42,239 nt of DNA. Origin: Verrucomicrobiales bacterium (GTDB lineage Bacteria; Verrucomicrobiota; Verrucomicrobiia; Limisphaerales; CANJXF01). A program made the translations under genes and the position numbers. The stretch spans positions 1 to 42,239 of the forward strand of contig CANJXF010000039.1 of NCBI GenBank assembly GCA_947478865.1, given 5' to 3'. How positions within the stretch are numbered: the first letter of the stretch is position 1; the number at the start of each line of letters is the position of its first letter. Positions 33,462 to 42,239 of this stretch are shown in pieces. The notes beneath the pieces are model-generated. The model did no database searches and had not been told where the DNA came from. It was given only the letters and a program-made list of their open reading frames with translations.

Positions 33462-34531
33462 TCGCAGCGACCACGGTTGCAATTTTCACCCAAGATTAAA
33501 GCTGCGCTGACAAAAGACTGTTGCTGTTGCTCCTCTTGTTGCACCAAAAGTTCGCTTTCAAGATTTGAAAAAGCATGTGCGATGTAGGTTTTGAAGAGTG
33601 CTTCACCGATGGCGTTCAACTTGAGCTGAAGAGTGTCGATGTAGGAATGCAGCCCGTGATCGAAGATTTCTTCAATCGTGCTGAACTGCAGCTCCGCGAC
33701 AAGGCGGCCAGCGAGTTTTTCTGCTTCGTTCGAAAAGCGCGATTCGGCAACACCGGATATTTTGCGTAACGCAAGGTTCAATTGTTCGGCACAGAATCGG
33801 ACGGAGCGCGGAAAATCTTCGTTCAACAAAAGAAATTCCGCGACCAACTCGGGTCTCACTTCTGCGCCGTGAATCCATTTGTAAGCGTCCCACGCGCTGC
33901 ACGAACGAAGAATTGCCGACCATTCCAGCGCTTGAGCCTGATCAATCGCTTTTGGTGCGCCTTTTTTTGGCAACGATTCATGACGGACATCGAGGACGCG
34001 CGAGGTTTTATCGGTGCGCTCCAGAAACATCCCGGCTTGCGTGAACCACCATCCTTCATTGTGAATCACCGTGGCGTAGCTGAGTCCGATCAAATGCAGC
34101 GAACTCGCTTTGATCTGCTGGAAGAAATCACTCGGGCTCTCGTTCCAGACACGAAGCGCTTCGGAAGAGCGGACGAACAAATAGAGGCGGTTTAATTCCT
34201 CCCAATATTCCATCGTGATCTGGTCGCGAACCATGCGGGCATTTTCGCGAGCCTGAAAAATGGAAGAAACGATTGAGTTGGGATTCTCTTCCTGAAAAAC
34301 AAGAAACCGTGTTACGGCCGCGCCCGTTGCTTTGGGATGAAGCTGCAAAAATGTTTCTTCGTCGCCCATGCTTTGCACGATCGGCATCCAATGTCCGGCC
34401 AGGCGCTCGTCGTCCAGGCTTCGGTAATCGAGCAGCAACTGCAGATTCACATCCACCATGCGCGCGGTGTTTTCGGCGCGCTCAATGTGGCGGGCCATCC
34501 AATAAAGACTGTTCGCAACTCGTGATAGCAT
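33458..34531 (-). CDS. Alpha-E domain protein
   Basis: 357 residues, full length for the alpha-E (COG2307) family. The hallmark N-terminus LSRVANSLYWMARHIERAENTARMVDV is present, followed by a long all-helical protein including YRSLDDERLAGHW and LEWSAILRSCSAWDAYKW. The biochemical role is unknown, and it nearly always occurs with the permuted ATP-grasp enzyme. The start overlaps the ATP-grasp stop by one base (TAATG), and the stop overlaps the transglutaminase ATG by four, so translation of the trio is tightly coupled. Confidence 0.92.
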   Translation of the reverse strand: MLSRVANSLYWMARHIERAENTARMVDVNLQLLLDYRSLDDERLAGHWMPIVQSMGDEETFLQLHPKATGAAVTRFLVFQEENPNSIVSSIFQARENARMVRDQITMEYWEELNRLYLFVRSSEALRVWNESPSDFFQQIKASSLHLIGLSYATVIHNEGWWFTQAGMFLERTDKTSRVLDVRHESLPKKGAPKAIDQAQALEWSAILRSCSAWDAYKWIHGAEVRPELVAEFLLLNEDFPRSVRFCAEQLNLALRKISGVAESRFSNEAEKLAGRLVAELQFSTIEEIFDHGLHSYIDTLQLKLNAIGEALFKTYIAHAFSNLESELLVQQEEQQQQSFVSAALILGENCNRGRCE

Positions 34532-35966
34532 TAGTCGTCTCCGTAAAGCACCCAGGTATCTTTGCTGCCGCCCCCCTGGGAAGAATTTACAACCATCGAA
34601 CCCTTGCGCAGCGCAACCCGCGTTAAACCACCGGGAACAATCACCACTTTTTCGCCATATAAAACGAACGGGCGCAAATCGACATGGCGACCTTCAAATT
34701 GTCCATCCACGTGAGTTGGGTGGCGGGACAAATTGATCATCGGTTGCGCGATGTAATTTCGCGGGTCCGCTTCGATTTGTTTTCGGAACTGCTCGATTTC
34801 ATCTTTGCTCGCCATTGGCCCCATCAACATTCCGTAACCGCCGGATTCGTTGGCCGCCTTGACCACCAGTTCATTCAAGTGTTCCAGGATGTAGGCGCGA
34901 TCAGAAGGTTCGTTCGCCAAATAGGTTGGCACGTTCGGAATGATTGGTTTTTGATCGAGATAATATTCAATCATCCGCGGCACGAAATAATACATCACCT
35001 TGTCGTCGGCAATGCCGGTTCCGATCGAGTTCGCGAGCGAAACATTTCCAGCGCGATACGCATGGACCAATCCGGGCACACCGAGCATGGAATCTCGCCG
35101 GAAAACCGTTGGATCGAGAAAATCGTCGTCAATTCGGCGGTAGATCACATGCACCGGTTGCAATCCTTTCGTCGTGCGCATGAAAACCCGCTCGTCGCGA
35201 ACAATCAAGTCGCGCCCTTCGACAATCGTAATTCCCATGTGCCGCGCGAGATACGTGTGCTCGAAATAGGCACTGTTGTATGCGCCGGGCGTGAGCAAAA
35301 CAACGTTCGGATCAACTACGCCGGCAGGAGCGACGTGCTGCAGGGTTTTGAGTAATTCTTCGGGATACTGCGCGACCGGGCGGACGCCGATGCTCTCGAA
35401 CAACGCGGGAAACGTGCGCTTCATCGCCCGACGATTCTCGAGAACGTAGCTTACTCCGCTCGGACATCGGGCGTTGTCTTCGAGGACCATGTATTGGCCA
35501 TCCGCGCCGCGAATCAGATCCGAGCCGCAGACATGAATATAAATGTCTTTTGGCACGGCAAAGTTTACGAACTCGCGACGAAAATGTTTTCCCGACAAAA
35601 CGTAATGCGCGGGAATTACTCCGTCTTTTAAAATCTTCTGCTCGTGATAAATATCGTGCAGGAAAAGATTCAGCGCGATGATTCGCTGGGTCAGACCGCG
35701 TTCGAGGTAATCCCATTCTTTTGCCGGGATAATTCGAGGGACTAAATCGAAAGGAAAACTCGTTCCGCGCCTCGCGAATCGCCATAAACGTTGAACGTCA
35801 CGCCTTGTCGCAAAAACGCGAGATCGACGGCGTGGCGTTTGTGATCGAATTCTTCCGGCGTGAGGGTGTCAAACAATTCACGAAACTGCCGGTAGTGCGG
35901 AGACAAAACGTCCTGCCCGCCGATCATTTCGTCAAAAAATCCGTCGCGTTGATAACTGCTGAACAT
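34531..35966 (-). pseudogene. Circularly permuted ATP-grasp ligase gene with a frameshift
   Basis: The protein (COG2308-type amidoligase) is split. From the ATG at 35966 the frame reads MFSSYQRDGFFDEMI to [12 protein letters not shown] and then hits a stop. The next frame continues perfectly with [21 protein letters not shown] through the catalytic body ([49 protein letters not shown]) to 34531. Adding one C to the CC at 35754-35753 (minus strand) restores about 478 residues, the family's normal size. The distal part is intact without other damage, so the lesion is very recent or a sequencing/assembly artefact. Confidence 0.88.
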
Positions 35967-36079
35967 AGTTCCGTGGTTATGTTTGGCCAATTTGAGCGAT
36001 TTGCCGCAAGAGTTCACGCGGCGTCACACAGCTTGAGCTTGCACGAAATCAGAGGCAGGAACAGGGATTTCGCTAGGTG

Positions 36080-36244
36080 ATGGAAGGTAAATTATATTCG
36101 GATTCAAATTCGGTGAATTCATTGCAAGGTCAAATTAGCAAGCGCCATGCCGACGATGTCTGGATCGCGATTTCACGTCAGGTAAAACTTTATGCGCTGG
36201 CGGTCTGGACATTCCTTGCATTCGCGATATTTATTCTACCTTAA
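36080..36244 (+). CDS. 54-residue single-pass membrane protein upstream of parC
   Basis: ATG at 36080 to TAA at 36244. The product begins MEGKLYSDSNSV, has a charged middle (ISKRHADDVW), and ends with a hydrophobic helix VKLYALAVWTFLAFAIFIL close to the C-terminus, a possible tail-anchored protein. AGG lies very close to the ATG, so the ribosome site is weak. It ends 15 bases before parC on the same strand. I do not recognise a family, and coding status rests on the coherent membrane segment and position. Confidence 0.5.
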   Translation: MEGKLYSDSNSVNSLQGQISKRHADDVWIAISRQVKLYALAVWTFLAFAIFILP

Positions 36245-36259
36245 TTTTTAGACAACTGA

Positions 36260-38311
36260 ATGAGTAGCTCGAAAAAAGAATCCGCGTCTGGTCCCGAAGA
36301 GAATGGAAAAAGCGAAGGCTCCGCCGTCGGCTCCAGCGTTTCCACCCGCGTCCATGCCGCGCCGATGAAAGTTGATGGCCCTCTCCATCGCAGAATGGAC
36401 ACCAGCTTTTTGCAATACGCGTCCTACGTCATTCGCGATCGCGCCATTGCCAGTCTCGCGGACGGATTGAAGCCGGTTCAGCGCAGAATTCTGTGGGCCT
36501 TGCACGAGAAGGACGACGGGAAATTCATCAAAGTCGCCAACGTCTCCGGGCATGCGATGCAATATCATCCGCACGGCAACGTATCGATCGACGACGCACT
36601 GGTGGTTCTGACGAACAAACGGTATTTGATCGAGGGACAAGGGAATTACGGCAATATTTATACGGGTGACCCCGCAGCCGCATCGCGTTACATCGAGTGC
36701 CGCCTCACCGATCTGGCGCGTAACGAACTTTTCAATGACGAGATCACCCAGTTCGTCCCGAGTTACGATGGGCGCAACAAGGAACCGGTAACCCTTCCCT
36801 GCAAATTGCCTTTGACCCTGATGCTCGGGAACGAAGGCATCGCCGTTGGTTTGTCGTCGAAGATTCTCCCGCACAATTTCATTGAATTGCTCGAAGCCCA
36901 GATTGCCATTTTGAAGAAGCAATCGTTCAAGTTGCTTCCCGATTTTTTCACTGGCGGATTGATGGATGCACGTGAATACGGTGACGGCAAGGGCAGCATC
37001 AAGGTTCGCGCCAAGATCAAAGTTAGGGACGATTCCACGTTGGTGATTAAAGAAATCCCGCCGACAACCACGACTGATTCCCTCATCAGTTCGATTGAAG
37101 ATGCGGTTCGCAAAGGCAAGCTGAAGGTCAAAACCATCAACGATTTCACCTCCGAAGATGTCGAAATCGAGATCAAAGCGCCCAGTGGCGTCAGTTCGGA
37201 AAAATTACTCGACGCGCTGTATGCCTTCACTGATTGCGAGATCTCCATCACCAGCCGGATCATTATCATTAAGGAGAATCGTCCGGTCGAAATGACGGTT
37301 TCCGAGGTTTTGCGCGAAAACACCGGCCAACTGGTCAGCATCCTCAAGCAGGAATTGGAACTGAAAGAGTCGCAGTTATTGCAGGAACTTCATTTCAAGA
37401 CCTTGGTCCGAATATTCATCGAAAACCGGATTTACAAAAAAATCGAGCAGTCCAAAACCAACGAAGCAGTTCACGAGGCGATTTATGACGGCTTCAAACC
37501 CCATCGCAAAGAAATGTGGCGCGATTTGGTCGATGAGGATGTCCAGTTGTTGCTCGAAGTACGGATCCGCCGCATTTCACTCTTCGACATCAATAAACAC
37601 CGGGAAGAGATGGACCGAGTCCAAGCGCAACTCGACGAAACACGGAAGCACCTCAAGAATGTAACCAAGTTCGCCATCGCCCATTTGGAGGCGTTAATCG
37701 AGAAATACGGTCCGCAATATCCTCGGCTCACCCGCAGCAGCCGCTATGATGAAGTTGATTCCAAGGAAGTTGCCTTCAAAGCCTTCAAAATCGCCTATGA
37801 TCGGGAATCAGGTTATCTCGGCCACAAAGTTTCTGGGGAGGAATACCGAGTTGATTGCACGAAATTCGATAAATTGCTCATCGTTTTTCGCGATGGCCAT
37901 TACAAAGTAATCGAGTTGCCGGAAAAAGTATTCGTCGGGCCGGAACTCGTCTATTGCGCCACGCCGGATCGAGACCAGGTTTTCACATTGTGTTATACCA
38001 ACCGCGATGCGACTTATATCAAGCGCTTCAACTTTGGCGGGATTATCATGAACAAGGAGTATTTTTGCATTCCAGAAAAGTCGAAAATCCTGTTTTTCGC
38101 CCCAAATACCCCGGATCAGCTTTACATCAAATACAAGCCTGCCCCGCACCAGAAAATCCAGCAGCAAACCTGTAATCCGTCTGAGATCGAAGTTAAAGGG
38201 GCTAAAACTCTCGGCCGCCAGATTTCCATTAAAGACGTGGCCTCCATCAACAGCAGACCTCCGCGCAACTGGGATCCGGAAGCCGCGACAACCCGCTTGC
38301 CCTTTTCCTGA
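36260..38311 (+). CDS. parC: DNA topoisomerase IV subunit A
   Basis: 683 residues. DNA-cleaving subunit partnered with ParE. Winged-helix and tower motifs: SFLQYASYVIRDRAIASLADGLKPVQRRILWA and QYHPHGNVSIDDALV. Tyr144 in AAASRYIECRLT is the DNA-linking residue. A long coiled-coil and primary-dimer gate follow, then a reduced C-terminal pinwheel (from about 500). The Ser-rich N-terminal tail of about 35 residues is unlikely to be structural. Length is below typical GyrA (about 850), which supports ParC. The separation from parE by an opposite-strand cassette is unusual. Confidence 0.92.
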   Translation: MSSSKKESASGPEENGKSEGSAVGSSVSTRVHAAPMKVDGPLHRRMDTSFLQYASYVIRDRAIASLADGLKPVQRRILWALHEKDDGKFIKVANVSGHAMQYHPHGNVSIDDALVVLTNKRYLIEGQGNYGNIYTGDPAAASRYIECRLTDLARNELFNDEITQFVPSYDGRNKEPVTLPCKLPLTLMLGNEGIAVGLSSKILPHNFIELLEAQIAILKKQSFKLLPDFFTGGLMDAREYGDGKGSIKVRAKIKVRDDSTLVIKEIPPTTTTDSLISSIEDAVRKGKLKVKTINDFTSEDVEIEIKAPSGVSSEKLLDALYAFTDCEISITSRIIIIKENRPVEMTVSEVLRENTGQLVSILKQELELKESQLLQELHFKTLVRIFIENRIYKKIEQSKTNEAVHEAIYDGFKPHRKEMWRDLVDEDVQLLLEVRIRRISLFDINKHREEMDRVQAQLDETRKHLKNVTKFAIAHLEALIEKYGPQYPRLTRSSRYDEVDSKEVAFKAFKIAYDRESGYLGHKVSGEEYRVDCTKFDKLLIVFRDGHYKVIELPEKVFVGPELVYCATPDRDQVFTLCYTNRDATYIKRFNFGGIIMNKEYFCIPEKSKILFFAPNTPDQLYIKYKPAPHQKIQQQTCNPSEIEVKGAKTLGRQISIKDVASINSRPPRNWDPEAATTRLPFS

Positions 38312-38711
38312 CGTCTCGAAAACGCTCACAGACGAGGGTCGATGGCCTCTGAAAACGCCCGACCCTTACTCAGTTTTGGTTTCCTCCCGCAGCATTGGCT
38401 TGTTTCCGAAAACCTTTGCACAGCGCTTTTTCGACGATTCATATTCTTAAAAGGCGACTCAAATTGCACCGTTTTAGAACACGAAACGCTGATAAAACAT
38501 GACAACGCACGCATAAGAAGGTAGATCATCCCTGAATCTCCCACATACTTTAACGCTATCTAATTTGCGCAATGCAGGTTAATTCAGCCAATTTCCATCA
38601 AATTACCCCCCTGTAACCTCTTCGCAGGACGAACGTCTTTGATAGCGATAGTCCTGTAATTGATTGGGAACGATACCTGCTAAAGGGCACATGGATGAAA
38701 AAGGGAATAAA
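38312..38711. other. 400-base intergenic region before the surface protein
   Basis: AT-richer than the flanking topoisomerase genes, with no convincing open frame on either strand. A short GGGTCG / CGACCC pair (38336-38341 and 38360-38365) could form a hairpin but has no T run. The promoter of the surface protein should lie in the second half, but I cannot point to a firm -35/-10 pair. Confidence 0.5.
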
Positions 38712-41700
38712 ATGCAAAAGTTAACATTAAACACACTAGCTTTGTCGTTTTTGCTATTTGGGCTACCTCAAGTGGGATGGAGCGCCTCCGCTCTCTACTT
38801 TGGTGCAAATGGGACTTCAACGCTTCCGCTGAGCCCCGTTGATTGGACCGGTGGAAATGTTAATGCTCAAAAGGCCCATTTGGTTGAAGGTTATTCTATA
38901 CCATGCCGCGCATGGCTAACTGGGGTAACCGCAGGGAGTAACTCCATCACTATTACGTGGGACACGCAAGTTAAGGGAACAGCAGCAATTGATTATATTA
39001 CATCTTATGATCGCCTTCAGCCACATAATCAATTTGGACCAACCCACACAGCTGCAGAGCAGGTTGATCCTTTGTCAGATTTGTTGGGAACTTTCAGCGC
39101 GCCGAGTAACTTCCCAATTCCAGCTCCATCGACGGCTGGAAGTTCTGTCCCAGGACAGCCCGCTGCAAGCTTCAACTCGCTTCCAGCCAATGAAAGAGTA
39201 ATGACAATTTACAACGGCACAATCACTAGCCTCATTTATACAAACGAGATTAACCTGACTAATAACACTGCTTCGACAACAATCATTGTTCAGTTTATTG
39301 CAACAAACCCAACCGTCGTCATTGCTTTCGGAGCACATCTGGCGTCAACAGTTGACTGGGGCATCGGATCCTCATCTATTGGTGGCTCTCCATATCACAT
39401 GAGTATTAACGGCGGTGCCAATCATCAGCTCTCAACCGATTCGGTCGCAGTTCCTCCTGCTTGCAGCGTTTCAGGAAGCAGCTTAATTTGCCCGGGAACA
39501 ACAAATACGTTCACCTCGGCTACGGATGCGGCATCTGCCACCTTTACTTGGGCGTTGACGAATAATACTGCGGGCGCATTTTTTATCGGTTCCACGAATA
39601 CCAACATCGTTCACATCGCTTCTGGAGCGAGCGGTTCGTACGGTGTGAACGTTTCAATCCTCAATGGATTAGCGTTCAGTTCGTGCGAACAGATTGTCTT
39701 TGTTGGGACCAACACTTCTGCAGGTGCCCTGTCAAACCTCACGGTGTGTCCGGGCCAAAACGCAACCTTCACAACCGTTCCAAGCGGGACCGGGCCATTT
39801 AGCTTTGGGTGGAAGAAAAACGGAACAACCCTCAGTGGCCAAACCAATAGTTCGCTTACGATTTTCGGAACGGCGACCAATGCGGCGACCTACAGCGTGG
39901 TCGTCTCGGGTTGCACATCCGTGACCAATTCGGCGACATTAACGATTGGAACCAATCTGGCCATTTTGACCAGCAGCGTGACGAATCAAACGCGATGCTC
40001 GGGAAGTAGTTTGAGCCTGGCCGTCACGGTTTCAGGAAGTTCGCCCCAATTCATTTGGAAAAAAGATGAAATCATTATCGCGGGACAGACGAACAATTCG
40101 TTAGTGATTCCTGCTGTTGCCACACTCGATGCCGGCACCTACACAGTTGAGGTAAGCGGCTCATGCAATTCACTAACGAATACAGCCGTTGTTTCGGTGG
40201 GTGTCGGCACGCAAATAACTGCTCTAGGTGACACGGCAGTCTGTCCCGGCCAACCGGTGACGTTTAGCACATCAGCTACGGGGACGGCGCCGTTCACCTA
40301 TGTTTGGAAAAAAAATGGCGTCATGATCCCGGGTCAAATCGGCAATTCACTTACGTTCGCCTCGGTAACTTCAACAAACGCCGGTATCTACACAGTTGAG
40401 GTTCAGGGTCAGGGCTCGTGCAACGTTGCTACCAGCAGTGCAACATTGACAGTTAACAATGACGTTTCTCTCGCCAGTCTAACGCCCGTCAAGGTCTGCA
40501 CTGGCACGCCCGCAACGTTCACCGCAAGCCCCTCGGGAAGTGGTCCATTTAATTTCTCTTGGAAGCTCGATGGCTCCTCAACTGGACTAAATGGCTCGGA
40601 GTTAATTGTTACCACCGACAGCCTCGGATCCGGGGAACATCAGATTCAAGTCGTCGTGGCTGGAAGTTGTGGTTCCGCAACGAATCAAACCACTCTGACC
40701 ATCCCCGAGCCCATCACTGTCAGTGGCTTGACTAACGCCTCCATTTGTCAGGGAGGCACCACGAACTTTGCTGTTTCAACGACGGGGAGTGGCCCATTGA
40801 ACTTTGTTTGGACTGTGGATGGCCTTCAAGTTCCACCGAATAGCCCAACTGCAGCCATTGAAACGGCTACGCTTTCTCTTGGCGATCACTCAATTCAGCT
40901 CGTGGTGAGCGGAGATTGCAATATGATCACAAATCAGGCCGTTCTAACGGTAATCCCCTCGCCTTCCTATTTGATCGCAGGGGTAACCAACCAGGTTTGC
41001 CCTAATTCATTTTCGAATATGTATAGCGTTCCCACTGGTGCCGCAATTTATAGCTGGAGCATCTCCGGAAACGGAATGATTGATTCTGTGACAAATGGGA
41101 ACTCGGTTTTTGTGACCGCGCAAGGTTCGGGGACGTTCACGTTGAATTTAGTTACGATAGATACAAACGGATGCTCGAGTTTTTCCCAACAGATGGTCAC
41201 GGTTAATGACAGCCAAGCGCCGACTGTGATCTGCCCAAACTCTCTACTCCTAACCTCCGACGCGGGCCAATGCAGCAAGAGCAATGTCACTTTCTCCGTC
41301 AGCGCGACCGACAACTGCGGCAGCGTAACGGTGGTTTCAACTCCGCCATCCGGTTCCACCTTCCCGGTCGGAACGACTACCGTAACCAATGTCGCCACCG
41401 ATGCTTCCGGCAACTCCAGCAGTTGCACCTTCACCGTCACCATCAACGATTCGCAGGCTCCCGATATTACATGTCCACCAGACGTGTTCGTTTCAGCGAA
41501 CTCCGGCTGCAATGCGACTAACGTAGACCTCGGCACACCGATTACGAGTGACAACTGCACCGTTGCAAGTGTCACGAATGATGCATCAGCGACCACAGCA
41601 CCTTTGCGTGCAAGCCAGAACCTCCGCGCTGCTTCAGTGAAAATGTCACGCGGCTTAGCGACAGTAAGTTGGCCTTCTCAAGCAGGCGAGACTTACCGCC

Positions 41701-42239
41701 TGCTCTATAAGAGCGCTCTGACCGATACAACCTGGACAGCCGCGCCAGATGCTGTCACTGCCACTGGTCAGGAAACGAGCCAAACCAACTTTGTTGGCAA
41801 CGCGCCGCAACGTTTTTATAAAATTCAGTTAATAAACGCCGCAACTGCTACATTTCCTGTGGGAACAAACCTTGTAACTTGGACGGTAACCGACGCAAGC
41901 GGCAATGCCAAAAGTTGCGTGCAGCGCATTGTCGTAAGTGACACAAACTCGCCTTCCATCATTTGTTCATCCAACCTCGTGTTGAGCACCGACGTCGGCC
42001 AATGCAGCAAGAGCAATGTCACTTTCTCCGTCAGCGCGACCGATAACTGCGGCAGCGTAACGGTGGTTTCAACTCCGCCTTTCGGTTCCACCTTCCCGGT
42101 CGGAACCACCACCGTGACCAATGTCGCCACCGATGCTTCCGGCAACTCCAGCAGTTGCACCTTCACCGTCACCATCAACGACACTCAACTCCCGAACATC
42201 GTCTCCTGCCCGACCAACATGAGTCTGACTGCGGACATC
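38712..42239 (+). CDS. Giant secreted Ig/HYR-repeat surface protein (3' end outside window)
   Basis: An unbroken frame of 1176 codons runs from the ATG at 38712 to the window edge. AAGGG sits 6-8 bases upstream, and an in-frame ATG at 38691 is an alternative. A signal peptide (LTLNTLALSFLLFGLPQVGWSA) leads into a beta-rich N-terminal module (about 25-240, ending WGIGSSSIGGSPYHMSIN) known from other bacterial surface proteins. About six Ig-like repeats follow with the motif VCPGQNATFTT...SGxGPFxFxWKKNG...YTVEV, then HYR repeats (SATDNCGSVTVVSTPPxGSTFPVGTTTV, split by variable residues). One HYR unit is interrupted by an inserted 87-residue module (41586-41846). Probable adhesin or matrix protein. 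Base composition and codon use look AT-richer than neighbours. Confidence 0.9.
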   Translation, partial: MQKLTLNTLALSFLLFGLPQVGWSASALYFGANGTSTLPLSPVDWTGGNVNAQKAHLVEGYSIPCRAWLTGVTAGSNSITITWDTQVKGTAAIDYITSYDRLQPHNQFGPTHTAAEQVDPLSDLLGTFSAPSNFPIPAPSTAGSSVPGQPAASFNSLPANERVMTIYNGTITSLIYTNEINLTNNTASTTIIVQFIATNPTVVIAFGAHLASTVDWGIGSSSIGGSPYHMSINGGANHQLSTDSVAVPPACSVSGSSLICPGTTNTFTSATDAASATFTWALTNNTAGAFFIGSTNTNIVHIASGASGSYGVNVSILNGLAFSSCEQIVFVGTNTSAGALSNLTVCPGQNATFTTVPSGTGPFSFGWKKNGTTLSGQTNSSLTIFGTATNAATYSVVVSGCTSVTNSATLTIGTNLAILTSSVTNQTRCSGSSLSLAVTVSGSSPQFIWKKDEIIIAGQTNNSLVIPAVATLDAGTYTVEVSGSCNSLTNTAVVSVGVGTQITALGDTAVCPGQPVTFSTSATGTAPFTYVWKKNGVMIPGQIGNSLTFASVTSTNAGIYTVEVQGQGSCNVATSSATLTVNNDVSLASLTPVKVCTGTPATFTASPSGSGPFNFSWKLDGSSTGLNGSELIVTTDSLGSGEHQIQVVVAGSCGSATNQTTLTIPEPITVSGLTNASICQGGTTNFAVSTTGSGPLNFVWTVDGLQVPPNSPTAAIETATLSLGDHSIQLVVSGDCNMITNQAVLTVIPSPSYLIAGVTNQVCPNSFSNMYSVPTGAAIYSWSISGNGMIDSVTNGNSVFVTAQGSGTFTLNLVTIDTNGCSSFSQQMVTVNDSQAPTVICPNSLLLTSDAGQCSKSNVTFSVSATDNCGSVTVVSTPPSGSTFPVGTTTVTNVATDASGNSSSCTFTVTINDSQAPDITCPPDVFVSANSGCNATNVDLGTPITSDNCTVASVTNDASATTAPLRASQNLRAASVKMSRGLATVSWPSQAGETYRLLYKSALTDTTWTAAPDAVTATGQETSQTNFVGNAPQRFYKIQLINAATATFPVGTNLVTWTVTDASGNAKSCVQRIVVSDTNSPSIICSSNLVLSTDVGQCSKSNVTFSVSATDNCGSVTVVSTPPFGSTFPVGTTTVTNVATDASGNSSSCTFTVTINDTQLPNIVSCPTNMSLTADI
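41265..41449 (+). repeat. 185-bp direct repeat, copy 1
   Basis: Encodes one HYR module of the surface protein. It matches 41997-42181 at all but about six or seven positions (for example GACAAC/GATAAC and CCATCC/CCTTTC), an offset of 732 bases or exactly 244 codons, so the reading frame is kept. Confidence 0.9.
41586..41846 (+). other. Foreign beta-module nested inside a HYR domain
   Basis: The HYR domain reads ...SDNCTVASVTNDA, then about 87 unrelated residues, then ATFPVGTNLVTWTVTDASGNAKSC. The inserted segment contains VSWPSQAGETYRLLYKSALTDTTWTAAPDAV (split by variation) and NAPQRFYKIQLI, which I recognise as the module usually found at the C-terminal ends of verrucomicrobial secreted proteins. 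Boundaries are approximate. Confidence 0.75.
41997..42181 (+). repeat. 185-bp direct repeat, copy 2
   Basis: Second near-identical copy of the HYR-coding unit at 41265-41449. The identity at synonymous sites points to recent duplication or gene conversion within the surface protein. Confidence 0.9.

Noticed and set aside
41048-41596. 182-codon minus-strand frame in the surface-protein gene, and a similar one at 41825-42184
   Set aside because: They are shadows of the Thr/Ser/Val-rich HYR coding strand. Their similarity to each other simply reflects the direct repeat.

Overview
The window looks like a chromosomal segment of a soil or freshwater Verrucomicrobiota, most likely close to Limisphaerales/Pedosphaera. 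This is an inference. It rests on the mix of an animal-type single-chain transketolase, a PQQ-propeller protein, a secreted sulfatase beside a DUF5722-like hydrolase, a compact ParE/ParC pair, a ffs-dnaX-ybaB-recR cluster, and a huge Ig/HYR surface protein carrying a module common at the C-termini of verrucomicrobial secreted proteins. No plasmid, phage, tRNA, rRNA operon or CRISPR array is visible. Most of the sequence is densely coding and ordinary.

Layout. 1-91: start of a gene leaving the left edge (minus). 278-4521: M42 aminopeptidase (minus), then glutamate 5-kinase, MazG and an M29 aminopeptidase (plus), separated by a GATTNN hexamer repeat and by a long inverted repeat that encodes the end of MazG. 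4529-8256: a second REP-like pair, then a minus-strand run PNP > cytidine deaminase > hybrid kinase-like protein > LysR regulator. The kinase lacks its phosphoacceptor His. 8326-12211: MoeB/ThiF-rhodanese (plus), then UDP-glucose dehydrogenase > Nudix and a YfgM/TPR protein (minus). 12298-16350: minus operon MoxR > DUF5722-like hydrolase > sulfatase. 16529-22467: PQQ propeller protein, DapB-fold dehydrogenase, transketolase, pseudopilin-like small protein and a Tat-exported metallophosphatase (plus). 22489-25703: a 40-aa lipoprotein, YqgE, a rhomboid protease, a frameshifted conserved gene and a HAD hydrolase.

25690-28679: recR, ybaB, dnaX and the SRP RNA form a single minus-strand cluster with recognisable promoters. 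28824-30645: LicC-like nucleotidyltransferase and a short MetE-like methyltransferase (plus). 30763-38311: parE and parC (plus) are separated by a minus-strand cassette of circularly permuted ATP-grasp (frameshifted), alpha-E and transglutaminase, the conserved predicted peptide-ligation trio. A 54-aa membrane protein sits just before parC. 38712-end: a secreted giant Ig/HYR protein that runs off the right edge. It contains a near-identical 185-bp direct repeat and a foreign beta-module nested inside one HYR domain.

The most notable points are the nested domain and repeat architecture of the surface protein, the His-less hybrid kinase, the ligation trio lodged between the topoisomerase IV genes with its ATP-grasp broken, two single-base homopolymer frameshifts (real decay or assembly error), the REP-like palindromes including one that supplies a gene's stop codon, and two small proteins below usual ORF cut-offs. 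I do not see a clearly new defence or mobile system.
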